Notes: generated from the sequence alone by a model not told the origin. A stretch of DNA of 64,000 nucleotides from Paenibacillus sp. FSL H8-0537 (GCF_038051995.1 NZ_CP150290.1:5927001-5991000), one strand, 5' to 3'; shown: positions 7,803 through 16,934, counted from the stretch's first letter. Made by a program: numbers and translations.

Positions 7803-7940
7803 AAAAAGGAGGACGTTCCGAACTTCGAGGTCTCGGCAACCATCGCATGCTGCGGTTCCTTAAGCCTTGAATCGTCAAAGGTGATTCGCCTCAATCAAAT
7901 ACGAGTTAAGCAAGTTACAGCATGCGAGTCCTTTTTTTTC
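7802..7940 (+). ncRNA. candidate structured RNA ending in a terminator-like U-tract
   Basis: A closing helix pairs AAAAAAGGA (7802-7810) with TCCTTTTTTTT (7929-7939). Inside it CGCATGCTG (7844-7852) pairs perfectly with CAGCATGCG (7918-7926), then CTTAA pairs with TTAAG, capped by GAATC/GATTC. The 3' end is a run of eight T. The structure lies about 90 bp before the gene at 8028. It matches no riboswitch motif that I recognise; it could equally be a small RNA, an attenuator or a mobile palindromic element. Confidence 0.45.
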
Positions 7941-8027
7941 ATACTCTAGAACGATTTCCTTCCATAAATTTGATATATTAATGCTGAATCCAGCTAATTA
8001 TATGAGGAATAGGCGGGGTGAACCAAG

Positions 8028-8570
8028 ATGAAAATGAAGATGAAGCTGTATCATTATTACGATGAATCTACTGGCCCATTTCGCAATTTATCCGCTCTAG
8101 AACCGCAGGAGGCTGAAAAGGTTCTTCAACAAATTCGATCTCAGCAAAGGGGATTTGCAAGTAAACGTTCCAAGGATTACATGAACATTAGGCGTCAACT
8201 TGAATGGAAGGCAAGAGAATTATTCGTAGTTAAGGGAGGCAGGCCTTTGCAAAACTTTCCTCACTACATGACTCTTGGAGAGTGCCCCTGGCTTCTGGAT
8301 TGGTATCCACAAGGCAAAGTGATTCCCTTTTCCATGTCTGACTTTGAACCTGATATCCTTAGCTTTACATATGGCGATTTATTTCCTGCAATGAGATACA
8401 ACGACGGAAAGCCCTATCGCGGTCAAGTCTATACGCTCAGTGAGATTGCCGATATCCTAACCAAATACGATCTGCCCCAAGCATGGAATGCCCAAGGAGA
8501 CAAAGGTCCGGAAAGATATATAGAAGTGCAAATATGGGATGATTCCCTGATAAAACAGTTATATTCTTAA
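8028..8570 (+). CDS. hypothetical protein, 180 aa
   Basis: I do not recognise a family. The protein is soluble with no signal peptide or membrane segment. The N-terminus is lysine-rich (MKMKMKLYHYYDES), a basic helical stretch follows (residues 40-70), and the C-terminal half is rich in aromatic and acidic residues (ECPWLLDWYPQGKVIPFSMSDFEPD, then DLFPAMRYNDGKPYRGQVYTLSEI). The C-terminal pattern, a compact core with paired aromatics, looks like a conserved Bacillales hypothetical rather than a random ORF. GGCGGGGTG precedes the ATG by a suitable distance. It stands alone, behind the candidate structured RNA. Confidence 0.75.
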   Translation: MKMKMKLYHYYDESTGPFRNLSALEPQEAEKVLQQIRSQQRGFASKRSKDYMNIRRQLEWKARELFVVKGGRPLQNFPHYMTLGECPWLLDWYPQGKVIPFSMSDFEPDILSFTYGDLFPAMRYNDGKPYRGQVYTLSEIADILTKYDLPQAWNAQGDKGPERYIEVQIWDDSLIKQLYS

Positions 8571-8719
8571 AATGAAGCAGCGGCTGCCGCCAAAAAGCTC
8601 ACTTGGCTGCAACCGCGCTATGTGATCACATTATGCTTAAGTTCATTCTCGCTATTACCCTTGTGCCCGATATGGTGGCATTGTGTCCAGTATAGTGGCA
8701 TTGTGACCGCTGTGGAACC

Positions 8720-10303
8720 CTATGCCCTATTATATGCCAGCCAAATTTCCTCTTCTTCATTCGTCATGCTGCCGATCATTTTGCTCATATCTACCTTTTG
8801 CACAAAAAGATCCTTCAACACATTAAATTGTGCGAAGCTGCCAGCGAATTGCTGGAGCGAGGCCGATTTCGCCACCGCCTCCAACTGGCCTAGCTGCTCA
8901 CAACCATTCAGCTCGAGCTCCTTCAAACTTTTACACGCGGCTACAGCCGACATATCCGTAACGGACGTATCCTTCAGCTTCAAGCTTTCCAGCTTGGAGA
9001 GCTGCGCTGCGAAAGTGAGATCATTCAGCTCCAGCTGCTTCAACTGGAGCGACTTCAGCTTTTTCATCCTGCTGAGCAGACCGATATGCTGCTTGGCCAT
9101 GCCATCCGCAAAGCCTTGTATCGAAAGCTCCTGCAGCTGCTCCAGTTCACAGATCGCACGGAGCTGCTCCCCATTGATGTTTGAGACGGAGAGACTGCGC
9201 AGGCTTTTGGACTGGGAAAGGGGTGAAAAATCGACAATCGGCACATTTTCAGCCTCCAGCTTTTTAAGCTTTGGCAGTTTAGCCAGTGGGGAAATATCCA
9301 CGACACCGGTTCCCGTCAAATACAGCTCCTGCAAATAAGCAAGCTCCGACAGCGCGCTCACATCCATAATTGGATTGCCGCCAATGTACAGTACCTTAAG
9401 CTGCGTACAGCCGCTGAGCGGCGCAGCATCGCTAATTTCATTGGCGCTTAACACCAGCTCCCGCACCTCGCCGCAATAAGCGAAGGGCTCCGCATCCGTC
9501 AGCCCCTCCTTTATAAAATAAAGCTGCTTCGCCTTCAAAAAAGCAGCAACCGAGCCCGACTTTTCCCTAATGCGCGCCAGCCAGTCGGTATCCAGCAAGC
9601 GCTCTAGCCTCTCTGCCAAATTGGCTCCCGCTTCTCCATCCTCTTCCATTCCACTCAAACCAGCTTCTAGAGCTGAACGCCCCAGTGGCAGCGGCAAAGC
9701 ACGCACGGCGTCATGGAAATGTCCGCCCTCTTCCCGCCCATAGTTCCAGAATACCCACTCGTCATCCCGATTGATGTTGAACTGCCCTTCCTTAATCGTA
9801 TCCCGAATAAATTTCAGCAGCTCGCCGAGCGTTAGAGCAATCACATATTTTGTCTCCTCATCCCGGCCAAAATTAATGATCTGGCCCGTAACGCCGCTCG
9901 GCGCAGGCGCCATATCTACACCGAGATGATTGCCTCCGCCATCCTCGCTGATCGGCAGCCAGCCGCGATTGATGTATCGTTCCTCTATCCAGCCAAGCGG
10001 AACGGAATAATGACCGCTTTCCTCACCAAAGTCCGCCTCCAAATCCGCCCACACCTGCCACTGCGACGCAAGCTCCTCCAAGGACAGAAACCTAAGCCCC
10101 ATGAACAGGCCCGGCCCCTCTCTCTCCTCGCCGTTATGCAGCAAATACAAGCTCCGCAGCTCGTCAGGGAAAGAATGGCCCAGCCGCAGCTCCACTTGGG
10201 CAATCTCCGCTTCCGTTGCAGGACCGTTCAATGCTGCCGCCAGTTCAGGCAGCTCCTCCTTGAGCAGCTCCTTGATTTCCTCCATATATGTGATGACGCT
10301 CAT
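8720..10303 (-). CDS. SMI1/KNR4-domain protein with leucine-rich repeats
   Basis: 527-residue cytoplasmic protein. Residues about 20-190 form an SMI1/KNR4 domain (ATEAEIAQVELRLGHSFPDELRSLYLLHNG, later WLPISEDGGGNHLGVDMAPAP). Residues about 265-490 hold nine or more leucine-rich repeats of the bacterial 22-residue type (CTQLKVLYIGGNPIMDVSAL, LAYLQELYLTGTGVVDISPL). SMI1/KNR4 proteins are a common immunity family in contact-dependent and polymorphic toxin systems, but many are housekeeping proteins in Bacilli. No toxin gene lies next to it. It is 93 bp downstream of the gene at 10397 on the same strand, probably co-transcribed. Confidence 0.85.
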   Translation of the reverse strand: MSVITYMEEIKELLKEELPELAAALNGPATEAEIAQVELRLGHSFPDELRSLYLLHNGEEREGPGLFMGLRFLSLEELASQWQVWADLEADFGEESGHYSVPLGWIEERYINRGWLPISEDGGGNHLGVDMAPAPSGVTGQIINFGRDEETKYVIALTLGELLKFIRDTIKEGQFNINRDDEWVFWNYGREEGGHFHDAVRALPLPLGRSALEAGLSGMEEDGEAGANLAERLERLLDTDWLARIREKSGSVAAFLKAKQLYFIKEGLTDAEPFAYCGEVRELVLSANEISDAAPLSGCTQLKVLYIGGNPIMDVSALSELAYLQELYLTGTGVVDISPLAKLPKLKKLEAENVPIVDFSPLSQSKSLRSLSVSNINGEQLRAICELEQLQELSIQGFADGMAKQHIGLLSRMKKLKSLQLKQLELNDLTFAAQLSKLESLKLKDTSVTDMSAVAACKSLKELELNGCEQLGQLEAVAKSASLQQFAGSFAQFNVLKDLFVQKVDMSKMIGSMTNEEEEIWLAYNRA

Positions 10304-10396
10304 CGCTTCTCCATCCTTCCGCTTGTCTATTTCAGCGCTCTATAGCTCTATAACTTTATAGCTCTACTGCTGCGCCTCTTTCCTTTTCCTCAGCTC

Positions 10397-11512
10397 CTAC
10401 AGCTCCAATTGCGCGATAAACAGCTGCTGGGATTTGGCCGCACCATTCATCATCGGATAAATAATGACCCGATAAGCCTGATCGCTGACGCGGCAAATAT
10501 CGTTTAATACGAGCGATTCGCTGGCTGGAATAGGCAGCAGCTCGCCTGTCAGCTGATTCGTGTAGCCGCGTTCTCCGCTATGCGTAAAAATCGCGCGCAG
10601 CTCCTTATTTTGCACAATCGCCCACCCATTGCCCTCTTCAAAAGTAAAGCGGATAATATCCGTCCCGTCCGCAAGGCGCATGGGCTCCCACATGCTGTAA
10701 AACGGGCTTTGGAGTTCATACAGCGCATGCTTCTCCCGCCGCCCATCCGACGCAACAACACCGAGATTCAGCACAGTTCCCTTCGTAAAAATAACCCTCA
10801 TATCCCGTTCGCTTCCCAGCTCCAGCACCTGCAGCATGTCCGCCTCGAACCCGTTCAAACGGCGCTCTTCAATCACTTTCCCTTGCTCATCTAGCGTACG
10901 GTGCAGCAGTTCCTCCTCTTGATGCAGGACAGCGAGCAGCCCAAGCCTGCCCTCCGGATCAAGGGAGATTTTATTGTTTTTGGGCATCGGCAGCTTAATG
11001 ACCTTGCTTGACTGGATGCTGCCGTCGGCAAATTCCAGCCGCAGCAGGCGGTCCGGCTTCTTCTCGCTGAACCAATCCTCATCGTGAAACCAAGCCAGCA
11101 TCCCAGCCGCAGCGGCATATTTCCCCGGAAAAGGACGGGTACCCTTCGGAGCAGCATGCTCGCTCCGCCCGTATAGCGGCAGCGCTATATCAAGCTCCTT
11201 GCCATGAGTCGTTCCAAGTGAAACCCAAACCGCGCCATCCGGACTATGGAACAGCTCAGGCAAAACGCCCTCCTGCTCATGCTGCGTATCGAGAATAGTG
11301 CCGCTTCCATCCAGATGGATATAGACGACATCATAAAGTCCGTTTTGATCGTCATGATAGGCGTATGCCGCAATCACCGTGCCGCCCTTTGGAGCGGCAA
11401 TGGCTCCTTTTGGAGAGATGCCGCCCGGACGCTTCAATAGGGTCACTTGACCAACCGAATTGATTAACGTTTCGACATTCCAAGCTTTACTCCAGCTTTT
11501 CAATTCCTCCAT
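10397..11512 (-). CDS. hypothetical protein, beta-propeller-like
   Basis: 371 residues, no signal peptide or membrane segment. The sequence alternates short beta-strands with GxxV/W and D-G-x turns (YDVVYIHLDGSGTILDT, SPDGAVWVSLGTTHGKELDIALP, DEEGRL-type LDPEGRLGLLAV), as in proteins built of propeller blades. No catalytic motif is visible and I cannot name a family. An AAGGGG site precedes the ATG by 11 bp. It is followed by the SMI1/LRR gene in the same direction; a divergent YwqG-like gene lies upstream. A link with SMI1-type immunity genes is possible but unsupported. Confidence 0.75.
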   Translation of the reverse strand: MEELKSWSKAWNVETLINSVGQVTLLKRPGGISPKGAIAAPKGGTVIAAYAYHDDQNGLYDVVYIHLDGSGTILDTQHEQEGVLPELFHSPDGAVWVSLGTTHGKELDIALPLYGRSEHAAPKGTRPFPGKYAAAAGMLAWFHDEDWFSEKKPDRLLRLEFADGSIQSSKVIKLPMPKNNKISLDPEGRLGLLAVLHQEEELLHRTLDEQGKVIEERRLNGFEADMLQVLELGSERDMRVIFTKGTVLNLGVVASDGRREKHALYELQSPFYSMWEPMRLADGTDIIRFTFEEGNGWAIVQNKELRAIFTHSGERGYTNQLTGELLPIPASESLVLNDICRVSDQAYRVIIYPMMNGAAKSQQLFIAQLEL

Positions 11513-11700
11513 CTGACTATCAGCCCCTTATTTCTATCGTACTTTGATTCAGGTAAAACATTACATAGGGAAATATACCCTTTTATCCACAAACTCTATC
11601 TATCGCGCCATACGAATTTGGTAAGCTTTCCTCGCAGCGGGGTAATGGTTCAATACGACATGGTTTATGACGACTAACCTAATTCCAGAATGGAGTGTTC

Positions 11701-12606
11701 ATGCTTATGTCCAATCACCTTAACGAACAGCTGTCACACGCGCTGGAGCAGCTGCTGAACGAGCATCATCTTGCTCCCGCTGCCGAAAAATTGCTCCCGC
11801 AAGCCCGCAGCACAGTGAAGCTGTCTGCAATAGAGCCTGATTTATATGAAAAGATCGGCAACTCCCGCGTCGGCGGTTATCCGGATCTTCCGCAGGCGAT
11901 GGAATGGCCAGCGGATGCGTCCGGCAAGCTGATGACCCCGCTCGTCCAACTGAATTTGGCGGACATAGCGCCTGCAAGCAGGCAGGGCTGGCTGCCGGAA
12001 ACCGGGATGCTGTATTTCTTTTGCGGCATGGACGAAGGTGCTGCGAACATCGAGCATCGCATTATTTTTGTTGAGTACCCTGAGCAGCTTGCTTTACGGC
12101 ATCCCGAGACAGCAACGATTCTTGAGGATGTATATGAAACGTCGTTTCAACCTTACAAAGCCGCAGCCGTTTCAGCGGTAGAGCTGCCGAACATGCCTTA
12201 TGTGGATTATGAGGTCATTGATTTTGAGGAAGGCTCGACCGACCGCTATTTTGAGCTTGCCGCCGAGATGCAGGGGGATCGCATAACCAATTGGGGAACG
12301 ATGTTCGGCTATCCGGCCGGGCAGCATCATGACGCCGAGTTGGAAGCGGCGCTATTCATTTTGGCGGATAAGACGGCCGAATATGACAGCGAGAAGGCGA
12401 TGAAGCATTTGGCGGACATGCTTGGCAAAAGCCGAGAGCGTGCCGAGGCGGAAATCGAGGATATGATTATGCTGCTGGAAATTGACAGCAATGAACGGGT
12501 CGGCTTTCAGTGGCACAATGCTGGCGTCATTCATTTTTTCATAAGAAAAGAAGACCTGCTGGCCCGCAATTTCAGCCGCACCTACTGCTCGCTGTATTCC
12601 AGCTAA
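11701..12606 (+). CDS. YwqG-like protein (DUF1963)
   Basis: About 301-residue cytoplasmic protein of the DUF1963/YwqG family. Signature stretches are KIGNSRVGGYPDLPQAMEWP (about 51-70), LVQLNLADIAP, GMLYFFCGMDEG and, near the C-terminus, GFQWHNAGVIHFFIRKEDL. Function of the family is not established; members often sit in YeeF/YwqJ-type toxin neighbourhoods of Bacilli as well as alone. The ATG at 11701 follows GGAG by 5 bp; the ATG at 11707 is possible too. It diverges from the propeller-like gene and ends at a strong terminator. Confidence 0.87.
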   Translation: MLMSNHLNEQLSHALEQLLNEHHLAPAAEKLLPQARSTVKLSAIEPDLYEKIGNSRVGGYPDLPQAMEWPADASGKLMTPLVQLNLADIAPASRQGWLPETGMLYFFCGMDEGAANIEHRIIFVEYPEQLALRHPETATILEDVYETSFQPYKAAAVSAVELPNMPYVDYEVIDFEEGSTDRYFELAAEMQGDRITNWGTMFGYPAGQHHDAELEAALFILADKTAEYDSEKAMKHLADMLGKSRERAEAEIEDMIMLLEIDSNERVGFQWHNAGVIHFFIRKEDLLARNFSRTYCSLYSS

Positions 12607-12640
12607 ATCTCATATTTATAGAAGCACATGGCGTATATAA

Positions 12641-12695
12641 AAAGCGCGAAGCTTCGCCACGCAGATTTTCTGCTGACGGCGTGGCTTCGCGCTTT
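12641..12695. terminator. bidirectional terminator between convergent genes
   Basis: AAAGCGCGAAGC and GCTTCGCGCTTT arms with an inner CGCCACG/CGTGGC stem. It serves the YwqG-like gene (+) and the aminotransferase gene (-). Confidence 0.85.
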
Positions 12696-12754
12696 ATGTC
12701 GGGAATCGACAAGGTGGATCTCAAGATGCTGCGGATCGCCAGCTAGGCTCGGTT

Positions 12755-13984
12755 CTAGGCTTGCAGCTCCGGAACAGCTTGCTGCGCCGCTCGGCCTTGC
12801 AAAGCTTCAAAATAAGCTTCTGCCAACGCCTTAATGCCGCGCTCGATCTGCTCCGCGATGCAGAAGCTGAAGCATAGCCGCAAATGATGCGAGCCCTGCC
12901 CATCGGCGAAAAAAGCATTTCCTGCCACAAAGCTGACACCCTTCGCCAGTGCAGCTGGCGCAATCTGCCTCACATCTACCTGCTCATCAAACGTCACCCA
13001 GACGAAAAATCCGCCAGCTGGCGCCTGCACCGCAATATGCTCCGCAAACTCCCTTTCGAGCGCTTGAATCATCGTATCGCGCTGCGTCCTATACCGCTCG
13101 GTCAGCTTTTCAACCTGCTCATCGAACCCATAATGCTGCAGCAATTCGCCGACCACCTCTTGGGTAAAAGGATTGAGCTGGCTTCCCAGCGACAGCGTCG
13201 CCATATGCGAAATGACCTCCGGTGCGGCAATTGCCCAGCCGAGGCGCAGCCCAGGACCCAGCGTCTTCGAGAACGTACTGACGTAGATGACCTGCTCCGG
13301 TGCAAACGAATAGATCGCGGGAAGCGTCTCGCCGCTAATATTCAGCTCGGCATAAGCATCATCCTCAAGGATGAGGAAATTGTAGGCTACCGCCAGCTCC
13401 GCAAGCCTTTGCCTGCGCTCAAGCGACAGGCTGACGCCCGTCGGATTATGATAGTTCGGCATGCAGTACAGCAGCTTCGGTATCGGCTCATTGCGCTCAG
13501 CCGCCTGCTTCAAAGCCGCCTCCAGCAGCTCGACCTGAAGCCCCTGCTCATCAACGGGGATTGACCTGATGACGGCACCCGCTGCACGGAAAGCTTGCAG
13601 GCCATTAAAGAAGGTTGGCGCTTCTACCCAAGCCTCATCTCCCGGGTTAAGCAAAATTCGCGCAGTCAGATCAATGCCTTGAATGGCGCCAAAGGTCGGA
13701 ATAAAGTTTTCCGCCCCGGCATGAATGCCGAACTTGCGGGAACGTGCCAGCACCCAATCCCTGACGCGGGCTGGTCCCTTCGCTCCCGAATAATGGAGCG
13801 CATCCGCCCTGTCCCATTTCAGCGCTTTCTCCGCCGCTGCTTGCAGCTCCTCAACCGGCAGCAAATCCGTTGCTGGAAAACCATAGGACAAATGAACATG
13901 CTGCGGATCAGTCACCTTCGTTCCACCAATCGATCGTGCGGGCAAGTTGCGTGCAAAACGATACGCTGCTGCTTGATCTCCCAT
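12755..13984 (-). CDS. PLP-dependent class I/II aminotransferase (2-aminoadipate-aminotransferase type)
   Basis: 409-residue fold-type I aminotransferase related to LysN/2-aminoadipate aminotransferases and to the catalytic half of MocR regulators, but with no DNA-binding domain. It shows YGFPATDLLP near the N-terminus, the cofactor Asp/Tyr segment (LILEDDAYAEL), the Schiff-base lysine in YVSTFSKTLGPGLRLGW and the carboxylate-binding Arg in HLRLCFSF. Typical substrates are aromatic, branched or 2-aminoadipate amino acids; the actual one is not determinable. The ATG at 13984 lies 9 bp after AGGAGG; an earlier TTG has no such site. Monocistronic. Confidence 0.9.
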   Translation of the reverse strand: MGDQAAAYRFARNLPARSIGGTKVTDPQHVHLSYGFPATDLLPVEELQAAAEKALKWDRADALHYSGAKGPARVRDWVLARSRKFGIHAGAENFIPTFGAIQGIDLTARILLNPGDEAWVEAPTFFNGLQAFRAAGAVIRSIPVDEQGLQVELLEAALKQAAERNEPIPKLLYCMPNYHNPTGVSLSLERRQRLAELAVAYNFLILEDDAYAELNISGETLPAIYSFAPEQVIYVSTFSKTLGPGLRLGWAIAAPEVISHMATLSLGSQLNPFTQEVVGELLQHYGFDEQVEKLTERYRTQRDTMIQALEREFAEHIAVQAPAGGFFVWVTFDEQVDVRQIAPAALAKGVSFVAGNAFFADGQGSHHLRLCFSFCIAEQIERGIKALAEAYFEALQGRAAQQAVPELQA

Positions 13985-14149
13985 ATGAAAAAGCCTCCTC
14001 AAATATCCGATTATTCCGATTATTTTATATGAATTTAACTTATCACTCCATATATGCAGCGGTCAACGGCACGGATAATAGAGATTTTCTATTTCATTAT
14101 TGATATTTCAAGTATTCGAGAATGACTGGGTCTATCGCTGGCCAGAAAA

Positions 14150-14196
14150 AAAAAGCATTCAGGCGTGCTGCTTGCGCAGCAGTACCTGAATGCTTC
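14150..14196 (-). terminator. terminator of the alcohol dehydrogenase gene
   Basis: AAGCATTCAGG and CCTGAATGCTT arms with an inner GCTGC/GCAGC stem. On the minus strand it ends in a run of nine T. Confidence 0.9.
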
Positions 14197-14212
14197 TAGA
14201 AAGCTGCCTGAC

Positions 14213-15376
14213 TTACAGGCTCGCCGTCAAGATGCTCTTGACTGCTTCCTTGTCTAGGCTCTTGAAGGAGCCGATTGGGCCGAATACGGTCGCTTCCGCC
14301 GCCATCCGGTCGATGTTCTCGCCGTTAATGCCCAGCTCGCCGAGTGTTGCAGGCGCACCAATGCGCGTAAAGTAGGCGCGTGTCGCTTCAATACCTGCAA
14401 GCGCCACTTCCTCATCGGATTTGCCGTTCGGGTCGATGCCCCATACCCGTACTGCGTATTGCACGAAGCGGTCGATACGCTCTTGATACACATGCTTCAT
14501 CCAGTTCGGGAAGATGATCGCAAGTCCTGCGCCATGGGCGATATCATAAATCGCACTTACCTCATGCTCAATGCCATGCGACGCCCAGTCCGTCACAACG
14601 CCAATCGGCAGCGTGCCGTTAAGCGCAAAGGTGCCGGCAAGCAGCAAGTTCGCTCTGGCGTCATAGTCAGAGCCATTTTCGATTGCTTTTTCACCGTTTT
14701 CAATAACGGTTTGCAAAATCGATTCAGCGAAGCGCTCCTGCAGCGGCGTATCGGTCGTCAGGGAAAAATATTGCTCGAACACATGAGACATAATGTCGAC
14801 GATGCCGTTTGCTGTCTGATCCTTCGGTACGGAATACGTCAGCTTCGGATCAAGAATCGAAAACTTCGGATAGACAAACTTGCTGCCAAGACCGCGTTTT
14901 TGCTGTGTTTCCCAGTTGGAAATAACCGCGTTGCCGTTCATTTCCGAGCCAGTAGCAGCAAGCGTCAGCACGGTGCCGATAGGCAAGGCCTCTTGGATGA
15001 CCGCTTTGCGGATCGTGAAATCCCATACGTCGCCATCATAGAGCGCCCCAGCTGCAATCGCCTTGGAAGCATCCAGCACGCTGCCGCCGCCAACGGCGAG
15101 CACAAATTCGATTTTTTCACTACGGCAAATGTCGATGCCTTTATTAATCGTCGTCAGACGCGGATTCGGCTCTACGCCAGGCAGTTCATGAACGGTTGCG
15201 CCAATGCTATTTAATTGGGAAATCACTTCGTCATAAAGCCCCGAACGCTTGATGCTTCCGCCGCCGTATACGAGTAGAACTTGCGTCCCGTATGGCTTGA
15301 CCAGCTCTCCAAGCTGCTGTACCTTCCCTGCTCCGAAAACGAGCTTGGTAGGGTTGTACAATTCAAAATCTTTCAT
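14213..15376 (-). CDS. iron-dependent alcohol dehydrogenase (NADH-dependent butanol dehydrogenase type)
   Basis: 387-residue iron-containing alcohol dehydrogenase resembling YugJ/YugK and BdhA, which reduce aldehydes with NAD(P)H. It has the nucleotide-binding GGGSI and GGGSVLDASKAIAAG motifs (about 39 and 97), and the iron-binding Asp/His set (DIMSHVFEQYF about 192-202, HGIEHEVSAIYDIAHGAGLAIIFPNWM about 265-291). Full length. AT-rich promoter with TATAAT upstream and a GGGAGG ribosome site. The promoter is flanked by an AGTGAA/TTCACT inverted repeat. Physiological substrate unknown. Confidence 0.92.
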   Translation of the reverse strand: MKDFELYNPTKLVFGAGKVQQLGELVKPYGTQVLLVYGGGSIKRSGLYDEVISQLNSIGATVHELPGVEPNPRLTTINKGIDICRSEKIEFVLAVGGGSVLDASKAIAAGALYDGDVWDFTIRKAVIQEALPIGTVLTLAATGSEMNGNAVISNWETQQKRGLGSKFVYPKFSILDPKLTYSVPKDQTANGIVDIMSHVFEQYFSLTTDTPLQERFAESILQTVIENGEKAIENGSDYDARANLLLAGTFALNGTLPIGVVTDWASHGIEHEVSAIYDIAHGAGLAIIFPNWMKHVYQERIDRFVQYAVRVWGIDPNGKSDEEVALAGIEATRAYFTRIGAPATLGELGINGENIDRMAAEATVFGPIGSFKSLDKEAVKSILTASL

Positions 15377-15406
15377 AGTAAGTGAAACCTCCCGTTAATT
15401 AAAATA

Positions 15407-15436
15407 AGTGAACGGTTGTATTATAACACTTTCACT
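15407..15436 (-). promoter_or_regulatory. alcohol dehydrogenase promoter region with inverted repeat
   Basis: On the minus strand a TATAAT -10 lies between AGTGAA (15431-15436 complement) and TTCACT (15407-15412 complement), which form an interrupted palindrome with an 18-bp centre. A repressor binding both arms would cover the -10. The half-site resembles a fragment of a Rex box, but full Rex consensus is not met. Confidence 0.4.
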
Positions 15437-15501
15437 GAGTTTTCTAAAGTTATAGACGTTTCGTACTTAACTCGCCTGTATTCAGCGCGGGCTGCTCCGC
15501 T

Positions 15502-16533
15502 TTATGAACCATACAAACGCATAAGCAGAATGCCTGCAAAGGCAGCAGATATCCCGATCGTCTCCAATTTGGAGAAACGCTCCTTGACGACAAAGCGTGT
15601 ATACAGCAGCACAATCAGTACATTAAGCGCCGTTACCGCCGACACCAGTCCCGCCTTCCCCACATCAAAAGCCGTCACAATAAACATCATGCCAACCGCA
15701 TTGGTAATGCCGACCGCCATCCCGACGGAAAACGTGCGGCGGAAGCTCCAGCTCCTTTTGATCACCAAGCCTGCTGAATTGCCTGCTTTAGCTTCAGCAG
15801 CTGCGGTTGGATTAGCGTTTTGAGTCACATTCCCGTTACTAGTAACACCCGTGATACCAGCATTTGCAGGAGTAACCTCCATTGCAGCGGACCCAGCGGC
15901 TATTTCTTGCGCAGCTTGGCCTGCTTCCAGGGCATCAAAGCGCATCGAGCGCATATCGCGCAGCCACCAAAGCCCGAAGCAGATCGAGCCGCTGCTGAAC
16001 ATGCAGACAAGCGTCGGAAACAACGGCGCATCCATCAGCGTCGACCATTTTCCCGACAGATCGTTTCCGGCAAACAGCAGCATCGCCAGCAGCCCCCATT
16101 GCGCTCCTTGCAAATTGCCACGGGTAATATCATTGGAATAACGCACCAGCAATATACCCGCGATAATGATAATAAAGGAGCTTAGCTGCGCCATATTCAG
16201 CGTCTCGCCCCATACCGCGAAGGCGACAACGACAACAATCGCCGAAGGCAGTGCAGTCAAAATCGCAACAATAGAAGCTTTGCCCACGGCAAAGCCCTTG
16301 AACATGCTCGCATTTGCCCCGAAAGAGAGCAGCCCCATCTGCACCCCAATGAGCGATGAAACGGTGAAAGCCGACCCTGTTGCCAGCGTACAAACAAGTG
16401 TAATCAGCGCTCCCGAGAAAAATACTCCACACAGCAGCGCATTGCGATTAAGCGCCTGCTGGCTCGTCCAATGATACAAAATCCCCCGCAGCCCAAAGCT
16501 CGTCGCCGCCAGCAAGGATAATACAAGCCACAT
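15502..16533 (-). CDS. EamA/DMT-family transporter
   Basis: About 343-residue integral membrane protein with ten predicted helices in two EamA halves (first LLAATSFGLRGILYHW to ILLVRYSND, second FSVGMAVGITNAVGMMFIVTAF to FAGILLMRLYG). It probably exports a metabolite; the substrate cannot be told. The ATG at 16533 is 9 bp after GGAGG; two upstream ATGs are too close to or before that site. An unusual linker of about 50 residues rich in Ala, Asn and Thr (QAAQEIAAGSAAMEV... NGNVTQNANPTAAAEAKAG) separates the halves, where relatives have a short loop. No strong terminator was found. Confidence 0.87.
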   Translation of the reverse strand: MWLVLSLLAATSFGLRGILYHWTSQQALNRNALLCGVFFSGALITLVCTLATGSAFTVSSLIGVQMGLLSFGANASMFKGFAVGKASIVAILTALPSAIVVVVAFAVWGETLNMAQLSSFIIIIAGILLVRYSNDITRGNLQGAQWGLLAMLLFAGNDLSGKWSTLMDAPLFPTLVCMFSSGSICFGLWWLRDMRSMRFDALEAGQAAQEIAAGSAAMEVTPANAGITGVTSNGNVTQNANPTAAAEAKAGNSAGLVIKRSWSFRRTFSVGMAVGITNAVGMMFIVTAFDVGKAGLVSAVTALNVLIVLLYTRFVVKERFSKLETIGISAAFAGILLMRLYGS

Positions 16534-16662
16534 AAATGCCATACCTCCATCTCTGTCTGCCCACACATACTTTCCCTATCATGACAGCTGAAGGTTAGAT
16601 TGTAAATGCACGAAAATAAGCGGTTTATCTCTATTCAACCTTAGGTCTTCCGACCTGCACAT

Positions 16663-16761
16663 TGTGGACAATCCCCCCTGTTTACATGTGGATAAGTATT
16701 GGAGGCAGCGGAAAATACTTAACTTGAACACTGTTGATAATGTGTATAACTCTGTGGATAA
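16663..16761 (-). promoter_or_regulatory. cluster of five DnaA-box-like sites
   Basis: Five 9-mers in 99 bp, all on the minus strand: TTGTCCACA (16663-16671), TTATCCACA (16687-16695), TTATCAACA (16732-16740), TTATACACA (16741-16749) and TTATCCACA (16753-16761). Two are perfect consensus boxes and one fits TTATNCACA. The interval 16534-16934 otherwise holds a CATGTGAC/GTCACATG inverted repeat (about 16835-16875) and the promoter of the next gene. The ORF over this interval on the minus strand is not convincing as a gene. Confidence 0.75.
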
Positions 16762-16934
16762 GTTGAAAAACAGAGCCTGCACCTCCACTAGCTGGCAGAT
16801 GAAAATGTGCATATTTTCACGCTTTTTCATCCATGTGACATAGACAAACATGGAATGAACATGGCCGTCACATGATGGGCTGGCTGCCGCATATAATAGC
16901 GTAAAGAGGTTAACGGCAGAGGAGATGCAAAAGG

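Noticed and set aside
7802..7940. SAM-type riboswitch, from the CGGCAACC and AAAGGTG words
   Set aside because: The flanking conserved blocks and the helix layout of the SAM-I class are missing, and the downstream gene is not methionine-related.
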